Shown in pieces: positions 46,713-58,666 of a stretch of DNA of 64,000 nt (positions are counted from its first letter, which is position 1; the number at the start of each line of letters is the position of its first letter). Origin of the DNA: Pantoea sp. AS-PWVM4. GTDB taxonomy: Bacteria > Pseudomonadota > Gammaproteobacteria > Enterobacterales > Enterobacteriaceae. The notes below the pieces were generated by a model. That model was not told the origin of the DNA. It saw nothing but the letters and a program-made list of their open reading frames with translations, and did no database searches. Position numbers and translations under genes: made by a program. Where the stretch lies: the NCBI RefSeq assembly GCF_000468095.1, contig NZ_ASZC01000003.1, positions 372,001-436,000 of the forward strand, written 5' to 3'.

Positions 46713-47154
46713 TGCCGTTGCTTAGCGCCATTGGTAGCTCAAAAATTAGATTAATTTTATGTAAATGAAACATCGGTCACATGTTTTTTCATTGTTAGTT
46801 GTTAAATGCGAATTAGTACACATTTTTTACTTTACCGCTTTGCGTGATCCCAGGAATATTCCCATACTCCAGTTAAGAGTTGATGGCGAAGGGCTTTTTA
46901 GCTGCCTCGCTAATTTAAACTTGAATTTAGAATGGATCTAATTTTGATTTAACCCAAATTTACAAAGTTAGTTTTTAATTAATAGTTTGCTTAGTTATTA
47001 AATTTATCTCATCATTTTTCGGTGTTTTGATAAATAGCATTAATCGTTGTGCTCAATAAAAATAACTGGATTTTTGGACTTAAGGCGTTTAGGATTCGTC
47101 CTAAATCTTAATCGATGTTAACAATCGTTTTATTGAGAGTGATTATCAAAAACT
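46713..47154. other. AT-rich cysB-ymiA intergenic region
   Basis: This is 440 bases of AT-rich DNA with no supported gene. It should carry the promoter for ymiA-yciX. No operator is clear. Confidence 0.55.
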
Positions 47155-47313
47155 ATGGCTACGAGATTAACTGTACAACCGGACTTCCGGGCTAAAAGCA
47201 CCAAGGTTGAGCGTTCAGGGAACATCCGTCGCAAAGCCTGGTTGACTGTCTTCGCTGCTTCAGCCTTGTTCTGGGTAGTGGTGGCATTAATGATTTGGCG
47301 TATGTGGGGTTAA
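47155..47313 (+). CDS. ymiA: Small membrane protein YmiA
   Basis: This 52-residue single-pass protein has a polar N-terminus and a C-terminal helix: IRRKAWLTVFAASALFWVVV then ALMIWRMWG. The RRKAWL..F..SALFWVVVAL.IW..WG pattern matches E. coli YmiA, found in the same place after cysB. Function is unknown. It is followed after 3 bases by yciX, so the two are one transcript. Confidence 0.88.
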   Translation: MATRLTVQPDFRAKSTKVERSGNIRRKAWLTVFAASALFWVVVALMIWRMWG

Positions 47314-47316
47314 GCC

Positions 47317-47496
47317 ATGTGGGCAAATACACTCAGTCGTAAATCTCCGGTTTCTGCACGTCAGCCCAACACGCCTGCGTGTAAAGCTAAAGACGTTGCC
47401 AGCACAGAACAAGATGTAGCGATACCGGCATCCTGGGAACTGAGTGAAAAGCAGCGCGGTTTTATTGAATCATTCATGGATCCGAAGTCCAAATAA
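47317..47496 (+). CDS. yciX: Small protein YciX
   Basis: This 59-residue soluble protein (MWANTLSRKSPVSARQPN ... ASWELSEKQRGFIESFMDP) starts 3 bases after ymiA. The C-terminal WxLSxKQxxFIES pattern and the order cysB-ymiA-yciX-acnA agree with E. coli YciX as I recall. Function is unknown. Confidence 0.75.
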   Translation: MWANTLSRKSPVSARQPNTPACKAKDVASTEQDVAIPASWELSEKQRGFIESFMDPKSK

Positions 47497-47669
47497 CGCA
47501 GTCTGCGTTCAGTTCTTTATATAGACGAATAGTCCTTCTCTTTACCGGGTTATCCGGTGGGCAATTTGAACGCCCTTCCTATAACACTCAGCATATAAAA
47601 AATGGTGTCATCAGCTAAGGCTGAAGACCGTAGCCCTTTTTTACCCGGAATCCGGGAGGGAGTGACTTA

Positions 47670-47765
47670 ATGAACTCAATGAATAGTACAATTACCCTGT
47701 CATGGTTCAGCGTATATGCCTTTTCATTCGCTGTTTGGGCTGCTGCCGTGTGGACGATGATGTAA
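47670..47765 (+). CDS. ymiC: 31-residue membrane protein, YmiC-like
   Basis: This peptide reads MNSMNSTITLSWFSVYAFSF then AVWAAAVWTMM: one hydrophobic helix after a short polar start. A strong GGGAGGGAG ribosome site precedes ATG 47670, and an intrinsic terminator follows at 47794-47825, so a real short mRNA is likely. E. coli has a 31-residue small membrane protein, YmiC, upstream of acnA; the name here rests on place and length. Confidence 0.65.
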   Translation: MNSMNSTITLSWFSVYAFSFAVWAAAVWTMM

Positions 47766-47793
47766 TTTAATAACTCAAATTATTTCTTTTTTT

Positions 47794-47825
47794 AAATGCC
47801 CTGGCCAATATCCAGGGCATTTTTG
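47794..47825 (+). terminator. Terminator after the YmiC-like gene
   Basis: AAATGCCCTGG (47794-47804) and CCAGGGCATTT (47812-47822) pair around CCAATAT and run into T. Confidence 0.9.
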
Positions 47826-47940
47826 TTTCTGGATCAATGTGTCAATTCGTGTTGTTATCAAAACGTTAACGAAAATGTGGTCTATCTTTAAGCTAAACCT
47901 TGCGGTTACTGAGGTTAAGAGAAACCCATGAGGAGGAGCT

Positions 47941-50622
<2,682 letters not shown>

Positions 50623-50624
50623 GA

Positions 50625-50655
50625 AAAAAGCCGGGATAATTTCCCGGCTTTGTTT
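50625..50655. terminator. Bidirectional terminator between acnA and ribA
   Basis: AAGCCGGGA (50628-50636) and TCCCGGCTT (50642-50650) pair around TAATT, with A and T tracts on the two sides. Confidence 0.9.
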
Positions 50656-51248
50656 TATTGCTTCGGCAGCAAATGGCCCATTTTTTCAGCTTTGGTATCG
50701 AGATAATGCGCGTTCTTCGGGTTACGCCCGACAATCAGCGGGACGCGCTCAACGATGTTGATGCCAGCTTCGCTGAGAATTTCCACTTTACGTGGGTTAT
50801 TGGTCAGTAAACGCACTTCGTTGACACCCAGCAGTTTGAACATATCTGCACACAGGGTGAAATCACGCTCATCGGCGGCAAAACCTAACTGATGGTTGGC
50901 TTCTACCGTATCGTAGCCTTTGTCCTGCAAGGCGTAGGCGCGAATTTTGTTTAGCAGGCCGATATTACGACCTTCCTGACGATGATAAAGCAGGATACCG
51001 CGTCCTTCTTCAGCGATAGCGGTCAGCGCGGCTTCCAGCTGAAATCCGCAATCGCAACGCAGGCTGAACAGTGCATCACCGGTCAGGCATTCGGAGTGGA
51101 CGCGTGCCAGTACCGGATTGTGGTCGCTAACATCACCGTAGACCAGCGCGACATGGTCGTGACCGGTTGCCAGTTCTTCAAAACCAACCATGAGGAAATC
51201 TCCCCAGGGCGTGGGCAGTTTGGCTTCTGCTACCCGTTTAAGCTGCAT
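50655..51248 (-). CDS. ribA: GTP cyclohydrolase II
   Basis: This 197-residue zinc enzyme opens GTP for riboflavin synthesis. Zinc ligands are Cys54, Cys65 and Cys67 in [20 protein letters not shown]. The catalytic region is [23 protein letters not shown] chose ATG 51248 ([16 protein letters not shown]) by alignment with E. coli RibA; the frame to 51335 has no support. It diverges from pgpB. Confidence 0.96.
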   Translation of the reverse strand: MQLKRVAEAKLPTPWGDFLMVGFEELATGHDHVALVYGDVSDHNPVLARVHSECLTGDALFSLRCDCGFQLEAALTAIAEEGRGILLYHRQEGRNIGLLNKIRAYALQDKGYDTVEANHQLGFAADERDFTLCADMFKLLGVNEVRLLTNNPRKVEILSEAGINIVERVPLIVGRNPKNAHYLDTKAEKMGHLLPKQ

Positions 51249-51474
51249 GTGACTCTCCAGAACCTTCAGAGGATGCGCTATCATCATGATAACGCACGGG
51301 CCTGATTGGCCCGAAAACTGACAATATTGTGCCACAACCTGGGTGCAGGCAGTTAATCAGTCAGAGTTATTGTAGTGATAAAGCACAATTATCCAAGCTG
51401 CAACGGTTATGTTATTCTTTTTTCAGCTAAAGTTATGCCCGACACAGTGTTTTGCGCGGTTTTAAGGACGATGG

Positions 51475-52239
51475 ATGTTAAAGATTATACAACGCACCAC
51501 CCTTGGCACGCTTCTGTTGCTGATTATGCCGCTGAGCGTCTGGCTTTCTGGCTGGCAGTGGCAACCAGGAGAAAATGGTGCGCTGTTAAAGCTATTATTC
51601 TGGATGACTGAAACGGTCACCAGCCCGTGGGGAATCCTCACCAGCCTGATCCTCAGTGCCTGGGTACTCTGGTGTCTGCGTTTCCGGCTCAAGCCTGCCA
51701 TCCTGCTGCTTGTCATCATGAATGGCGCGATTCTGGTCGGTCAGTACACCAAATCCTTCATCAAAGATCAGGTCCAGGAACCTCGACCTTATGTGGTGTG
51801 GCTGGAAAAAAGTCATGGCGTTAATGAGAGCGCATTCTATGAATTGAAGCGTAAACAGCGCGGCAAGTTGGTAGAGCAACTGGTGGCGGATGATACGCAA
51901 CTACCAGGATGGTTAAAAAAGCATTGGGCTTTTGAAACCGGCTTCGCTTTTCCTTCCGGCCATACGATGTTTGCTGCCAGTTGGGCGCTGCTGGTTATAG
52001 GCCTGCTCTGGCCCCGTCGGCATACCCTGACGATTGTGGTGTTATTTGTCTGGGCCACGTTGGTGATGGGAAGCCGCCTGATGTTAGGGATGCATTGGCC
52101 ACGCGATTTGGTGATGGCGACACTGATTTCCTGGTTGCTGGTCACGGTGGCGACCTGGTTAGCACAACGTTTTTGCGGGCCGTTGACGGTGCCGCCAGCA
52201 GAGGCAAAAGAGATTGCACAGCGTGAAGACGGATTGTAA
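51475..52239 (+). CDS. pgpB: Phosphatidylglycerophosphatase B
   Basis: This 254-residue PAP2-superfamily membrane phosphatase dephosphorylates PGP and undecaprenyl pyrophosphate. The three phosphatase motifs are KSFIKDQVQEPRPY, FPSGHTMFA and SRLMLGMHWPRDL. Six membrane helices are visible. Order ribA-pgpB-lapA is as in E. coli. Confidence 0.95.
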   Translation: MLKIIQRTTLGTLLLLIMPLSVWLSGWQWQPGENGALLKLLFWMTETVTSPWGILTSLILSAWVLWCLRFRLKPAILLLVIMNGAILVGQYTKSFIKDQVQEPRPYVVWLEKSHGVNESAFYELKRKQRGKLVEQLVADDTQLPGWLKKHWAFETGFAFPSGHTMFAASWALLVIGLLWPRRHTLTIVVLFVWATLVMGSRLMLGMHWPRDLVMATLISWLLVTVATWLAQRFCGPLTVPPAEAKEIAQREDGL

Positions 52240-52366
52240 TTTTTGCATCCGGCCCCATATTATTGATTGCACTTGCCTAAATCAGGCGGTTTGATGCGCT
52301 GATAAGCAGCATCGGCGCGGCTTTTTTGGCATACTCCTACTGGATAACCTCACGACAGGATGCATT

Positions 52367-52672
52367 GTGAAATATTTGCTGATTTTTCTCGTGGTATTGG
52401 TCATTTTCATCATCTCCGTGACGCTCGGAGCACATAACGACCAAATCATCACTTTTAACTATCTGCTGGCGCAGGGCGAATTTCGTATTTCCACATTGCT
52501 GGCTGTTCTGTTTGGTGCGGGATTCTTGCTGGGATGGGCGATCTGCGGCCTGTTCTGGTTGCGTTTACGGGTATCGCTGGCACACGCGCAGCGTAAACTG
52601 AAACGTATGCAGGCGCAGAATGAACAATCGACGGCGGTGACAACGTCGCCTTCTGCCGGTTGTCGGGATTAA
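52367..52672 (+). CDS. lapA: Lipopolysaccharide assembly protein LapA
   Basis: This 101-residue inner-membrane protein has two helices (LLIFLVVLVIFIISVTLGA and ISTLLAVLFGAGFLLGWAICG) and a coiled cytoplasmic tail. It works with LapB to adapt LPS assembly and LpxC stability. It precedes lapB by 6 bases. Confidence 0.95.
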   Translation: MKYLLIFLVVLVIFIISVTLGAHNDQIITFNYLLAQGEFRISTLLAVLFGAGFLLGWAICGLFWLRLRVSLAHAQRKLKRMQAQNEQSTAVTTSPSAGCRD

Positions 52673-52678
52673 GCTTAG

Positions 52679-53848
52679 ATGCTTGAATTGCTGTTTCTGC
52701 TTCTTCCTGTGGCTGCGGCGTATGGTTGGTATATGGGCCGACGCAGTGCGCAACAGGATAAGCAACAGGAAGCCAATCGCCTGTCGCGTGAATACGTTGC
52801 GGGGGTTAACTTCCTGCTGTCCAATCAACAGGACAAAGCCGTTGATCTCTTCCTCGACATGTTGAAAGAAGACAGCGGCACGGTCGAAGCCCATCTCACC
52901 CTGGGTAACCTGTTCCGTTCACGCGGCGAAGTTGACCGCGCCATCCGCATTCACCAATCCCTGATGGAAAGTGCCTCGCTCAGTTATGACCAGCGTCTGC
53001 TGGCGGTGCAACAACTTGGCCGCGATTATATGGCGGCTGGTTTGTATGACCGCGCAGAAGATATGTTTAGCCAGCTGGTGGATGAGACGGATTTTCGTAT
53101 CGGTGCGTTGCAGCAACTGCTGCTGATCCACCAGGCAACCAGTGACTGGCAGCAGGCCATTGAAGTGGCGGAAAAACTGGTCAAGCTGGGAAAGGACAAG
53201 CAGAAAGGCGAAATTGCCCATTTCTACTGCGAACTCGCCTTGCAGGCACTCAGCAGTGACGATCTTGAACGGGCCATGACGCTGCTGAAAAAAGGTGAAG
53301 CGGCGGATCGTCAAAGTGCGCGCGTGTCGATAATGACCGGCCGCATTTTTATGGAGCAGGGCGAATACGCAAAAGCGGTCGAACGTTTACAACGGGTGCT
53401 GGAACAGGATAAAGAGCTGGTCAGTGAAGCCTTGCCAATGCTCGAAACGTGTTATCAGCGCCTGGATCAACCCGAACAATGGGCGCAATTCCTGCAACGT
53501 TGCGTGGATGAGAATACCGGAGCGGTCGCTGAACTCTATCTCGCCGATATCCTTGAACAACAACAAGGCCCGGAAGCGGCGCAACTCTATATTAATCGCC
53601 AGTTGCAACGTCATCCGACGATGCGGGTTTTCCACCGTTTAATGGATTTTCACCTGCATGAAGCTGAAGATGGTCGGGCAAAAGAGAGTCTGATGGTGTT
53701 ACGCGATATGGTGGGGGAGCAAATCCGCACCAAGCCGCGCTATCGCTGCCAGAAATGTGGTTTCACTGCGCATGCGTTGTACTGGCATTGTCCTTCCTGC
53801 CGCACCTGGTCTTCGGTGAAACCGATTCGTGGACTTGACGGCCAATAA
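52679..53848 (+). CDS. lapB: Lipopolysaccharide assembly protein LapB
   Basis: This 389-residue protein has an N-terminal membrane helix (LELLFLLLPVAAAYGWYMG), about nine TPR repeats, and a C-terminal rubredoxin-like metal site YRCQKCGFTAHALYWHCPSC. LapB directs LpxC to FtsH and so limits LPS synthesis. A hairpin overlaps its stop codon. Confidence 0.96.
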   Translation: MLELLFLLLPVAAAYGWYMGRRSAQQDKQQEANRLSREYVAGVNFLLSNQQDKAVDLFLDMLKEDSGTVEAHLTLGNLFRSRGEVDRAIRIHQSLMESASLSYDQRLLAVQQLGRDYMAAGLYDRAEDMFSQLVDETDFRIGALQQLLLIHQATSDWQQAIEVAEKLVKLGKDKQKGEIAHFYCELALQALSSDDLERAMTLLKKGEAADRQSARVSIMTGRIFMEQGEYAKAVERLQRVLEQDKELVSEALPMLETCYQRLDQPEQWAQFLQRCVDENTGAVAELYLADILEQQQGPEAAQLYINRQLQRHPTMRVFHRLMDFHLHEAEDGRAKESLMVLRDMVGEQIRTKPRYRCQKCGFTAHALYWHCPSCRTWSSVKPIRGLDGQ

Positions 53849-53860
53849 CGGCCGTCTTTT
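53837..53860 (+). terminator. Terminator overlapping the lapB stop
   Basis: GACGGCC (53837-53843) and GGCCGTC (53850-53856) pair around AATAAC, followed by TTTT. The stop codon lies in the loop. Confidence 0.88.
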
Positions 53861-54048
53861 CTAAAAAAAGTCATTTTATAGTTACAACATACTAAAAATC
53901 TAAACTATTTATTCAATGCAGCATCGTGCAGGGCTCAGTCAAACAGATTACAAATCCTGGCACCGTGATTGTCGTCATCATGTCGCGCAGGTAGAATGCT
54001 TGCCGTTTGTCTAACGCGCCTGCGGGTGCCTGTAACTGAGGAAACGTT

Positions 54049-54756
54049 ATGCCTGTTACCACTTCACCTATTCTGGTGGCACTCGACTATCATAATCTCG
54101 ACAGCGCACTGCAATTTGTCGATCGCATCGACCCGAGCCAATGCCGCCTGAAAGTGGGCAAAGAGATGTTCACGTTGTTTGGGCCAACGCTGGTGAAAAC
54201 GTTGCAGGATCGTGGTTTCGAAATCTTCCTCGATCTGAAATTCCACGATATCCCGAACACCACGGCGCATGCGGTTGCGGCGGCGGCAGACCTTGGCGTA
54301 TGGATGGTTAACGTTCACGCCAGTGGTGGGGCACGCATGATGAACGCAGCGCGTGAGGCGCTGGTGTCGTACGGTAAAGATGCGCCGTTGCTGATTGCGG
54401 TCACCGTACTCACCAGCATGGATGAAGAGGATCTGAAAGGGCTTGGTATCACCTTGTCTCCTGCGGCACAGGCCGAACGTCTGGCATGCCTGACGCGTGA
54501 CTGTGGTCTTGACGGCGTGGTGTGCTCCGCACAGGAAGCGGCACATTTCAAACAGGTGATTGGCAAAGACTTTAAGCTGGTGACACCAGGAATTCGTCCG
54601 GCAGGCAGTGACGCGGGTGATCAGCGTCGTATCATGACGCCACAGCAGGCGCAGCAGGCAGGGGTGGATTATATGGTAATTGGGCGTCCGATCACCCAAT
54701 CTGCCGATCCTGCCGCCACCCTGCAACAGATTCTGCAAAGTTTACAGGAGGGCTAA
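54049..54756 (+). CDS. pyrF: Orotidine-5'-phosphate decarboxylase
   Basis: This 235-residue TIM-barrel enzyme makes UMP. The catalytic DxKxxD set is in [14 protein letters not shown], with the second signature [18 protein letters not shown]. Its stop shares one base with the yciH start, so they are translationally coupled. Confidence 0.97.
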   Translation: MPVTTSPILVALDYHNLDSALQFVDRIDPSQCRLKVGKEMFTLFGPTLVKTLQDRGFEIFLDLKFHDIPNTTAHAVAAAADLGVWMVNVHASGGARMMNAAREALVSYGKDAPLLIAVTVLTSMDEEDLKGLGITLSPAAQAERLACLTRDCGLDGVVCSAQEAAHFKQVIGKDFKLVTPGIRPAGSDAGDQRRIMTPQQAQQAGVDYMVIGRPITQSADPAATLQQILQSLQEG

Positions 54757-55079
54757 TGGCTCAGGACAATCCGCTGGTTTACTCCACCGAAACCGGCCGC
54801 ATTACGCCAACCGAAGAGAAAGCTGTACGCCCGAAAGGCGATGGCATCGTACGTATTCAACGTCAGACCAGTGGTCGTAAAGGTAAAGGTGTTTGCCTGA
54901 TCACCGGTGTCGATCTCGATGATGACGCGCTGACCAAACTGGCCGCCGAACTGAAGAAAAAATGCGGTTGCGGTGGGGCGGTGAAAGACGGCGTGATTGA
55001 GATTCAGGGCGATAAGCGCGACCTGTTGAAATCGCTGCTTGAAGCTAAAGGCATGAAGGTCAAACTGGCTGGCGGTTGA
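54756..55079 (+). CDS. yciH: SUI1/eIF1-family protein YciH
   Basis: This 107-residue protein is the bacterial homologue of eIF1 with GVCLITGVDLDDDALTKLAAELKKKCGCGGAVKDGVIEIQGD. It can influence start-codon fidelity in vitro. Operon with pyrF as in E. coli. Confidence 0.95.
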   Translation: MAQDNPLVYSTETGRITPTEEKAVRPKGDGIVRIQRQTSGRKGKGVCLITGVDLDDDALTKLAAELKKKCGCGGAVKDGVIEIQGDKRDLLKSLLEAKGMKVKLAGG

Positions 55080-55085
55080 AATGAC

Positions 55086-55111
55086 CAGGCCACTCGGTGA
55101 GTGGCCTGTTT
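55086..55111 (+). terminator. Terminator after yciH
   Basis: CAGGCCACTC (55086-55095) and GAGTGGCCTG (55099-55108) pair around GGT, then TTT. Confidence 0.88.
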
Positions 55112-55152
55112 ATGTAGATGCGCTGCGTAAGCCTTTTGTTATGTAGTCGGAA

Positions 55153-55368
55153 TTAATGAACCTGATGGCCGATAATGCCACCAACAGCAGCACCACCAAT
55201 GGTGCCCAATGCGCTTCCGTTAGTCAGAATAGAACCGCCAATTGCACCCGCACCCGCACCAATCGCGGTATTGCGGTCACGCTTGGACCAGTTTGAACAA
55301 CCGCTCAGGGCAATAATCAGGGTGGTAGCCAGCACGGCGGCGGTCAGACGTTTCATTGTTGTTGTCAT
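55153..55368 (-). CDS. osmB: Osmotically inducible lipoprotein OsmB
   Basis: This 71-residue lipoprotein has lipobox ALSGC and a glycine-zipper stretch (NTAIGAGAGAIGGSILTNGSALGTIGGAAVGGIIG). Family length is 72. In E. coli it is induced by osmotic stress and RpoS through Rcs. It is convergent with yciH. Confidence 0.95.
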   Translation of the reverse strand: MTTTMKRLTAAVLATTLIIALSGCSNWSKRDRNTAIGAGAGAIGGSILTNGSALGTIGGAAVGGIIGHQVH

Positions 55369-55717
55369 AAACTTCTCCTTGATTGTACATACAGGGACAA
55401 CCTTTTAAGTATAGGTGTTGTTTCCTGCAATCGTTTCACCCTGTGGTTTCATAACGGTTCTCATCCCTGAGCCTGCAATCCGCAGCCCGCATGCAAAAAC
55501 AGCGTGATAGCCGCATCACCGGGCAATAAAATCGTCCCGTGGTTGGCTGGAGACAGTCTAATCATTACGGGATTTTTCCGAAGATGGAAAACTCCGAATT
55601 CACGCCACATTTTTACGCCCTCAGCCACTTTCCGCAGCTTTTACAGCGATTCCTTCCATAACGCTTTTGCGCCAGGCTTTGCACAATTTCTCCATCACAT
55701 CTAACGGGAGAAAAAAC
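55369..55717. other. osmB / epimerase divergent intergenic region
   Basis: This is 349 bases without a supported gene. The E. coli neighbour yciT (DeoR type) is absent. CCCGT near 55540 and ACGGG near 55568 could form a loose stem ending in ATTTTT ahead of the epimerase gene. A frame at 55504-55704 has no supporting signal. Confidence 0.5.
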
Positions 55718-56416
55718 ATGCTGGAAGCGCTGAAACAACAGGTGCTGGAAGCCAATCTGGATCTGCCACGTTATAACTTGGTGACCTTTACCTGGGGCAA
55801 TGTCAGTGCCCTCGATCGTGAAAGCGGTCTGCTGGTGATCAAACCTTCCGGGGTGAAGTACGTTGATATGAAACGTGACGATATGGTGGTGGTGGAGCTG
55901 GAAAGCGGGAAGGTGGTGGAGGGTACGATGCGCCCCTCATCTGACACCGCTACCCATCGCGCGCTGTACCTCGCCTGGCCGGATATTGGCGGCATAGTCC
56001 ATACCCATTCACGTCATGCTGCCATCTGGGCGCAGGCAGGGCGGGATATTCTCGCCTGGGGCACCACTCATGCGGATGACTTTTACGGCACCATTCCTTG
56101 CACACGGGCTATGCAGCGTGAAGAAATCGAGCAGGAATATGAGTGGAATACCGGACAGGTGATTATCGAAACTTTCGCTAAGCGCGAAATATCGCCCACC
56201 GCGATTCCGGCGGTGCTGGTGAATTCGCACGGCCCTTTTGCTTGGGGGAAAGATGCGGATGCGGCAGTGCACAGCGCGGTGGTGCTGGAGGAGGTAGCAT
56301 ATATGGCGTTGCATACCGAGCAACTACACCAGGCACTCCCACCGATTTCGCAAACGTTGCTTGATCTGCATTACCTGCGCAAACACGGCAAAAACGCCTG
56401 GTATGGGCAGAAGTGA
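55718..56416 (+). CDS. L-ribulose-5-phosphate 4-epimerase family protein (AraD/UlaF/SgbE type)
   Basis: This 232-residue class II aldolase-fold zinc enzyme has [20 protein letters not shown] and zinc-ligand histidines in [11 protein letters not shown] and a later [10 protein letters not shown]. It should interconvert L-ribulose-5-P and D-xylulose-5-P. AraD, UlaF and SgbE cannot be told apart here, and no ara or ula genes are adjacent. I chose ATG 55718 with GGGAG upstream. It sits alone before kdgT, so a role in plant pentose or uronate use is inferred. Confidence 0.88.
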   Translation: MLEALKQQVLEANLDLPRYNLVTFTWGNVSALDRESGLLVIKPSGVKYVDMKRDDMVVVELESGKVVEGTMRPSSDTATHRALYLAWPDIGGIVHTHSRHAAIWAQAGRDILAWGTTHADDFYGTIPCTRAMQREEIEQEYEWNTGQVIIETFAKREISPTAIPAVLVNSHGPFAWGKDADAAVHSAVVLEEVAYMALHTEQLHQALPPISQTLLDLHYLRKHGKNAWYGQK

Positions 56417-56449
56417 TAAACAGGTGCGCTTGATCGCGCAGCTCTTTCA

Positions 56450-56471
56450 GGCGCCATCTGGCGCCTTTTTT
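56450..56471 (+). terminator. Terminator after the epimerase gene
   Basis: GGCGCC (56450-56455) and GGCGCC (56460-56465) pair around ATCT, then TTTTTT. Confidence 0.88.
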
Positions 56472-56531
56472 ATTGCCTTCAACCAACTGGTATGGCGACG
56501 TCGATCAAAAAATAAAATGATAATCCAATAA

Positions 56532-56552
56532 AAATAAAACAACGTTTCATAA
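56532..56552. promoter_or_regulatory. KdgR-like operator upstream of kdgT
   Basis: AATAAAACAACGTTTCAT fits the KdgR pattern (AATRAAAYNNYRTTTYATT) with small deviations. It stands about 110 bases before kdgT, a known KdgR target in pectin-degrading relatives. Confidence 0.6.
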
Positions 56553-56660
56553 ATATATTTGCGATCACTTTTTTGTCTGTGGTGAGCCGGTATCTTGCCC
56601 GTAATGCCTGACGGCAACAAATAACGCACCTCCCTCTGGCTTAGTACAGGTGATACTCAA

Positions 56661-57644
56661 ATGCATATTAAACGTGCAATCGATAAAATTCCTGGCGGTA
56701 TGATGTTGATCCCGCTGTTTCTCGGCGCGCTATGCCATACCTTCTCCCCTGGCGCGGGCAAATATTTTGGCTCCTTTACCAATGGATTAATGACCGGCAC
56801 CGTGCCAATTCTGGCGGTGTGGTTCTTCTGTATGGGGGCATCGATCAAACTCAGTGCCACCGGTACCGTGCTGCGTAAATCTGGCACCCTGGTATTAACG
56901 AAAATCGCCGTTGCCTGGGTAGTTGCTGCGATTGCCTCGCGCGTCATGCCTGAAAATGGCGTTGAAGTGGGCATGTTCGCCGGTCTTTCCACCCTGGCGC
57001 TGGTGGCGGCGATGGATATGACCAATGGTGGCCTGTACGCGTCAATCATGCAGCAATATGGTTCGAAAGAGGAGGCGGGCGCGTTTGTGCTGATGTCGCT
57101 CGAATCAGGACCACTGATGACTATGGTTATTCTTGGCACCGCAGGTATCGCCTCATTTGAACCTCACGTCTTCGTGGGTGCAGTTCTGCCATTCCTGGTT
57201 GGCTTCGCCCTGGGCAACCTTGACCCTGAATTACGTGAATTTTTCGGTAAGGCGGTACACACCCTGATTCCGTTCTTTGCCTTTGCCCTCGGCAACACCA
57301 TTGATTTAGCGGTAATTGCCCAAACCGGTTTGCTCGGTATTTTGCTTGGCGTTGCGGTCATCATCATCACCGGCATTCCGTTAATCCTGGCGGATCGTCT
57401 GATTGGGGGCGGCGATGGTACGGCGGGTATTGCTGCCTCCAGCACCGCTGGCGCAGCGGTAGCGACACCTGTGTTGATTGCCGAAATGCTGCCGCAGTTT
57501 AAACCGGTTGCGCCTGCCGCCACCGCCTTAGTGGCCACATCAGTAATTGTCACTTCAGTATTGGTGCCGATCATTACGGCGCTTTATTCACGCCGCGTTA
57601 AGCGTTTTCATGCTGCGGTGGGCCAACGCGCCGCTATTAAGTAA
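56661..57644 (+). CDS. kdgT: 2-keto-3-deoxygluconate permease KdgT
   Basis: This 327-residue inner-membrane symporter has about ten helices and takes up KDG and related products of pectin breakdown. Family segments are [43 protein letters not shown] and [21 protein letters not shown] KdgR-like box precedes it. No pectinase genes are in the window. Confidence 0.95.
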   Translation: MHIKRAIDKIPGGMMLIPLFLGALCHTFSPGAGKYFGSFTNGLMTGTVPILAVWFFCMGASIKLSATGTVLRKSGTLVLTKIAVAWVVAAIASRVMPENGVEVGMFAGLSTLALVAAMDMTNGGLYASIMQQYGSKEEAGAFVLMSLESGPLMTMVILGTAGIASFEPHVFVGAVLPFLVGFALGNLDPELREFFGKAVHTLIPFFAFALGNTIDLAVIAQTGLLGILLGVAVIIITGIPLILADRLIGGGDGTAGIAASSTAGAAVATPVLIAEMLPQFKPVAPAATALVATSVIVTSVLVPIITALYSRRVKRFHAAVGQRAAIK

Positions 57645-57658
57645 GCCCGCTAATCTTT

Positions 57659-57678
57659 CCCCGACCCCTGTGTCGGGG
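57659..57678 (+). terminator. Stem-loop after kdgT
   Basis: CCCCGAC (57659-57665) and GTCGGGG (57672-57678) pair around CCCTGT. No T-tract follows. Confidence 0.6.
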
Positions 57679-57784
57679 AAATCTCTGGAATTTGCTTTAT
57701 AAATCAATCTCTCATTTGGTCTGGCCTCACTCTGGATTACGCTGATATTGCGTTTAACGCATCACATAACTAGAGGATGAGACT

Positions 57785-58651
57785 ATGACAGTGATTAACC
57801 AACCGACATGCCGACTGTTCACCGAAGTCGGACAAACCACTCAACTGGCTGCCTATTATGAAGAAGGGCGTCACACCATGTGGATGATGCTGCGGGCGCA
57901 ACCTCGACCCAGTTTCAACCACGAGTTAATCGAAGAGATCATGAACCTGAGCTACGCGGCGCAGCGTTCCGGTTTACCGATTGATTTCTGGGTGACGGGA
58001 TCGTTAGTTCCTCAGATGTTTAACGCCGGGGGCGATTTACGCTTCTTTGTTGAATGCATTCGCAACAACCGGCGCGAAGCACTGCGTGCCTACGCCCGTG
58101 CCTGCGTGGATTGCATCCATTCAGCCGCCCGAGGTTTTGATACTGGCGCGGTGACGCTGGCAATGATCGAGGGTAGTGCTCTCGGCGGAGGATTTGAAGC
58201 CGCCCTGGCGCACCACTTCATTCTGGCGCAAAACAGCGCACGCATGGGGTTCCCGGAAATTGCGTTTAACCTGTTCCCCGGCATGGGCGGATACTCGTTA
58301 GTGGCGCGCCGCGCGGGGATGAAGCTGGCTGAAGAGTTAATTTGTGAAGGGGAGTCACACAGCGCGGAGTGGTATGAAACCCGTGGTCTGGTCGATAAAG
58401 TGTTCCAGCCTGGTGACAGCTATCGCACTACACGCACCTTCATCGACACCTTACGTCCCAAACTCAATGGCGTACGGGCGATGCTGAAAGCACGTCAACG
58501 CGTGTTGCAACTCTCAAGGGCGGAACTGATGGATATAACGGAAGATTGGGTGGATTATGCCTTCACGCTGGAACCGAAAGACATTGCTTATATGGAACGT
58601 CTGGTGCAACTGCAAAACCGTCATAGCGCATCCTTGCGCAAAGCCGGATAA
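57785..58651 (+). CDS. rpfF: DSF-family signal synthase RpfF
   Basis: This 288-residue crotonase-fold enzyme is predicted to make a cis-2-unsaturated fatty acid (DSF type) from acyl-ACP by dehydration and thioester cleavage. The two catalytic glutamates align with Xanthomonas RpfF: Glu138 in GGGFEAALAHH and Glu158 in MGFPEIAFNLFPGMGGYS, spaced 20 apart as in Glu141/Glu161. The oxyanion loop is NAGGDLRFF. The end ITEDWVDYAFTLE..DIAYMERLVQLQNR matches RpfF. It converges with rpfR at 15 bases. Confidence 0.9.
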   Translation: MTVINQPTCRLFTEVGQTTQLAAYYEEGRHTMWMMLRAQPRPSFNHELIEEIMNLSYAAQRSGLPIDFWVTGSLVPQMFNAGGDLRFFVECIRNNRREALRAYARACVDCIHSAARGFDTGAVTLAMIEGSALGGGFEAALAHHFILAQNSARMGFPEIAFNLFPGMGGYSLVARRAGMKLAEELICEGESHSAEWYETRGLVDKVFQPGDSYRTTRTFIDTLRPKLNGVRAMLKARQRVLQLSRAELMDITEDWVDYAFTLEPKDIAYMERLVQLQNRHSASLRKAG

Positions 58652-58666
58652 TCTCGCAGTTCAGCG

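Noticed and set aside
55504..55704. A 66-codon frame upstream of the AraD-type epimerase
   Set aside because: No ribosome site or recognisable domain, and it runs almost up to the epimerase ribosome site.
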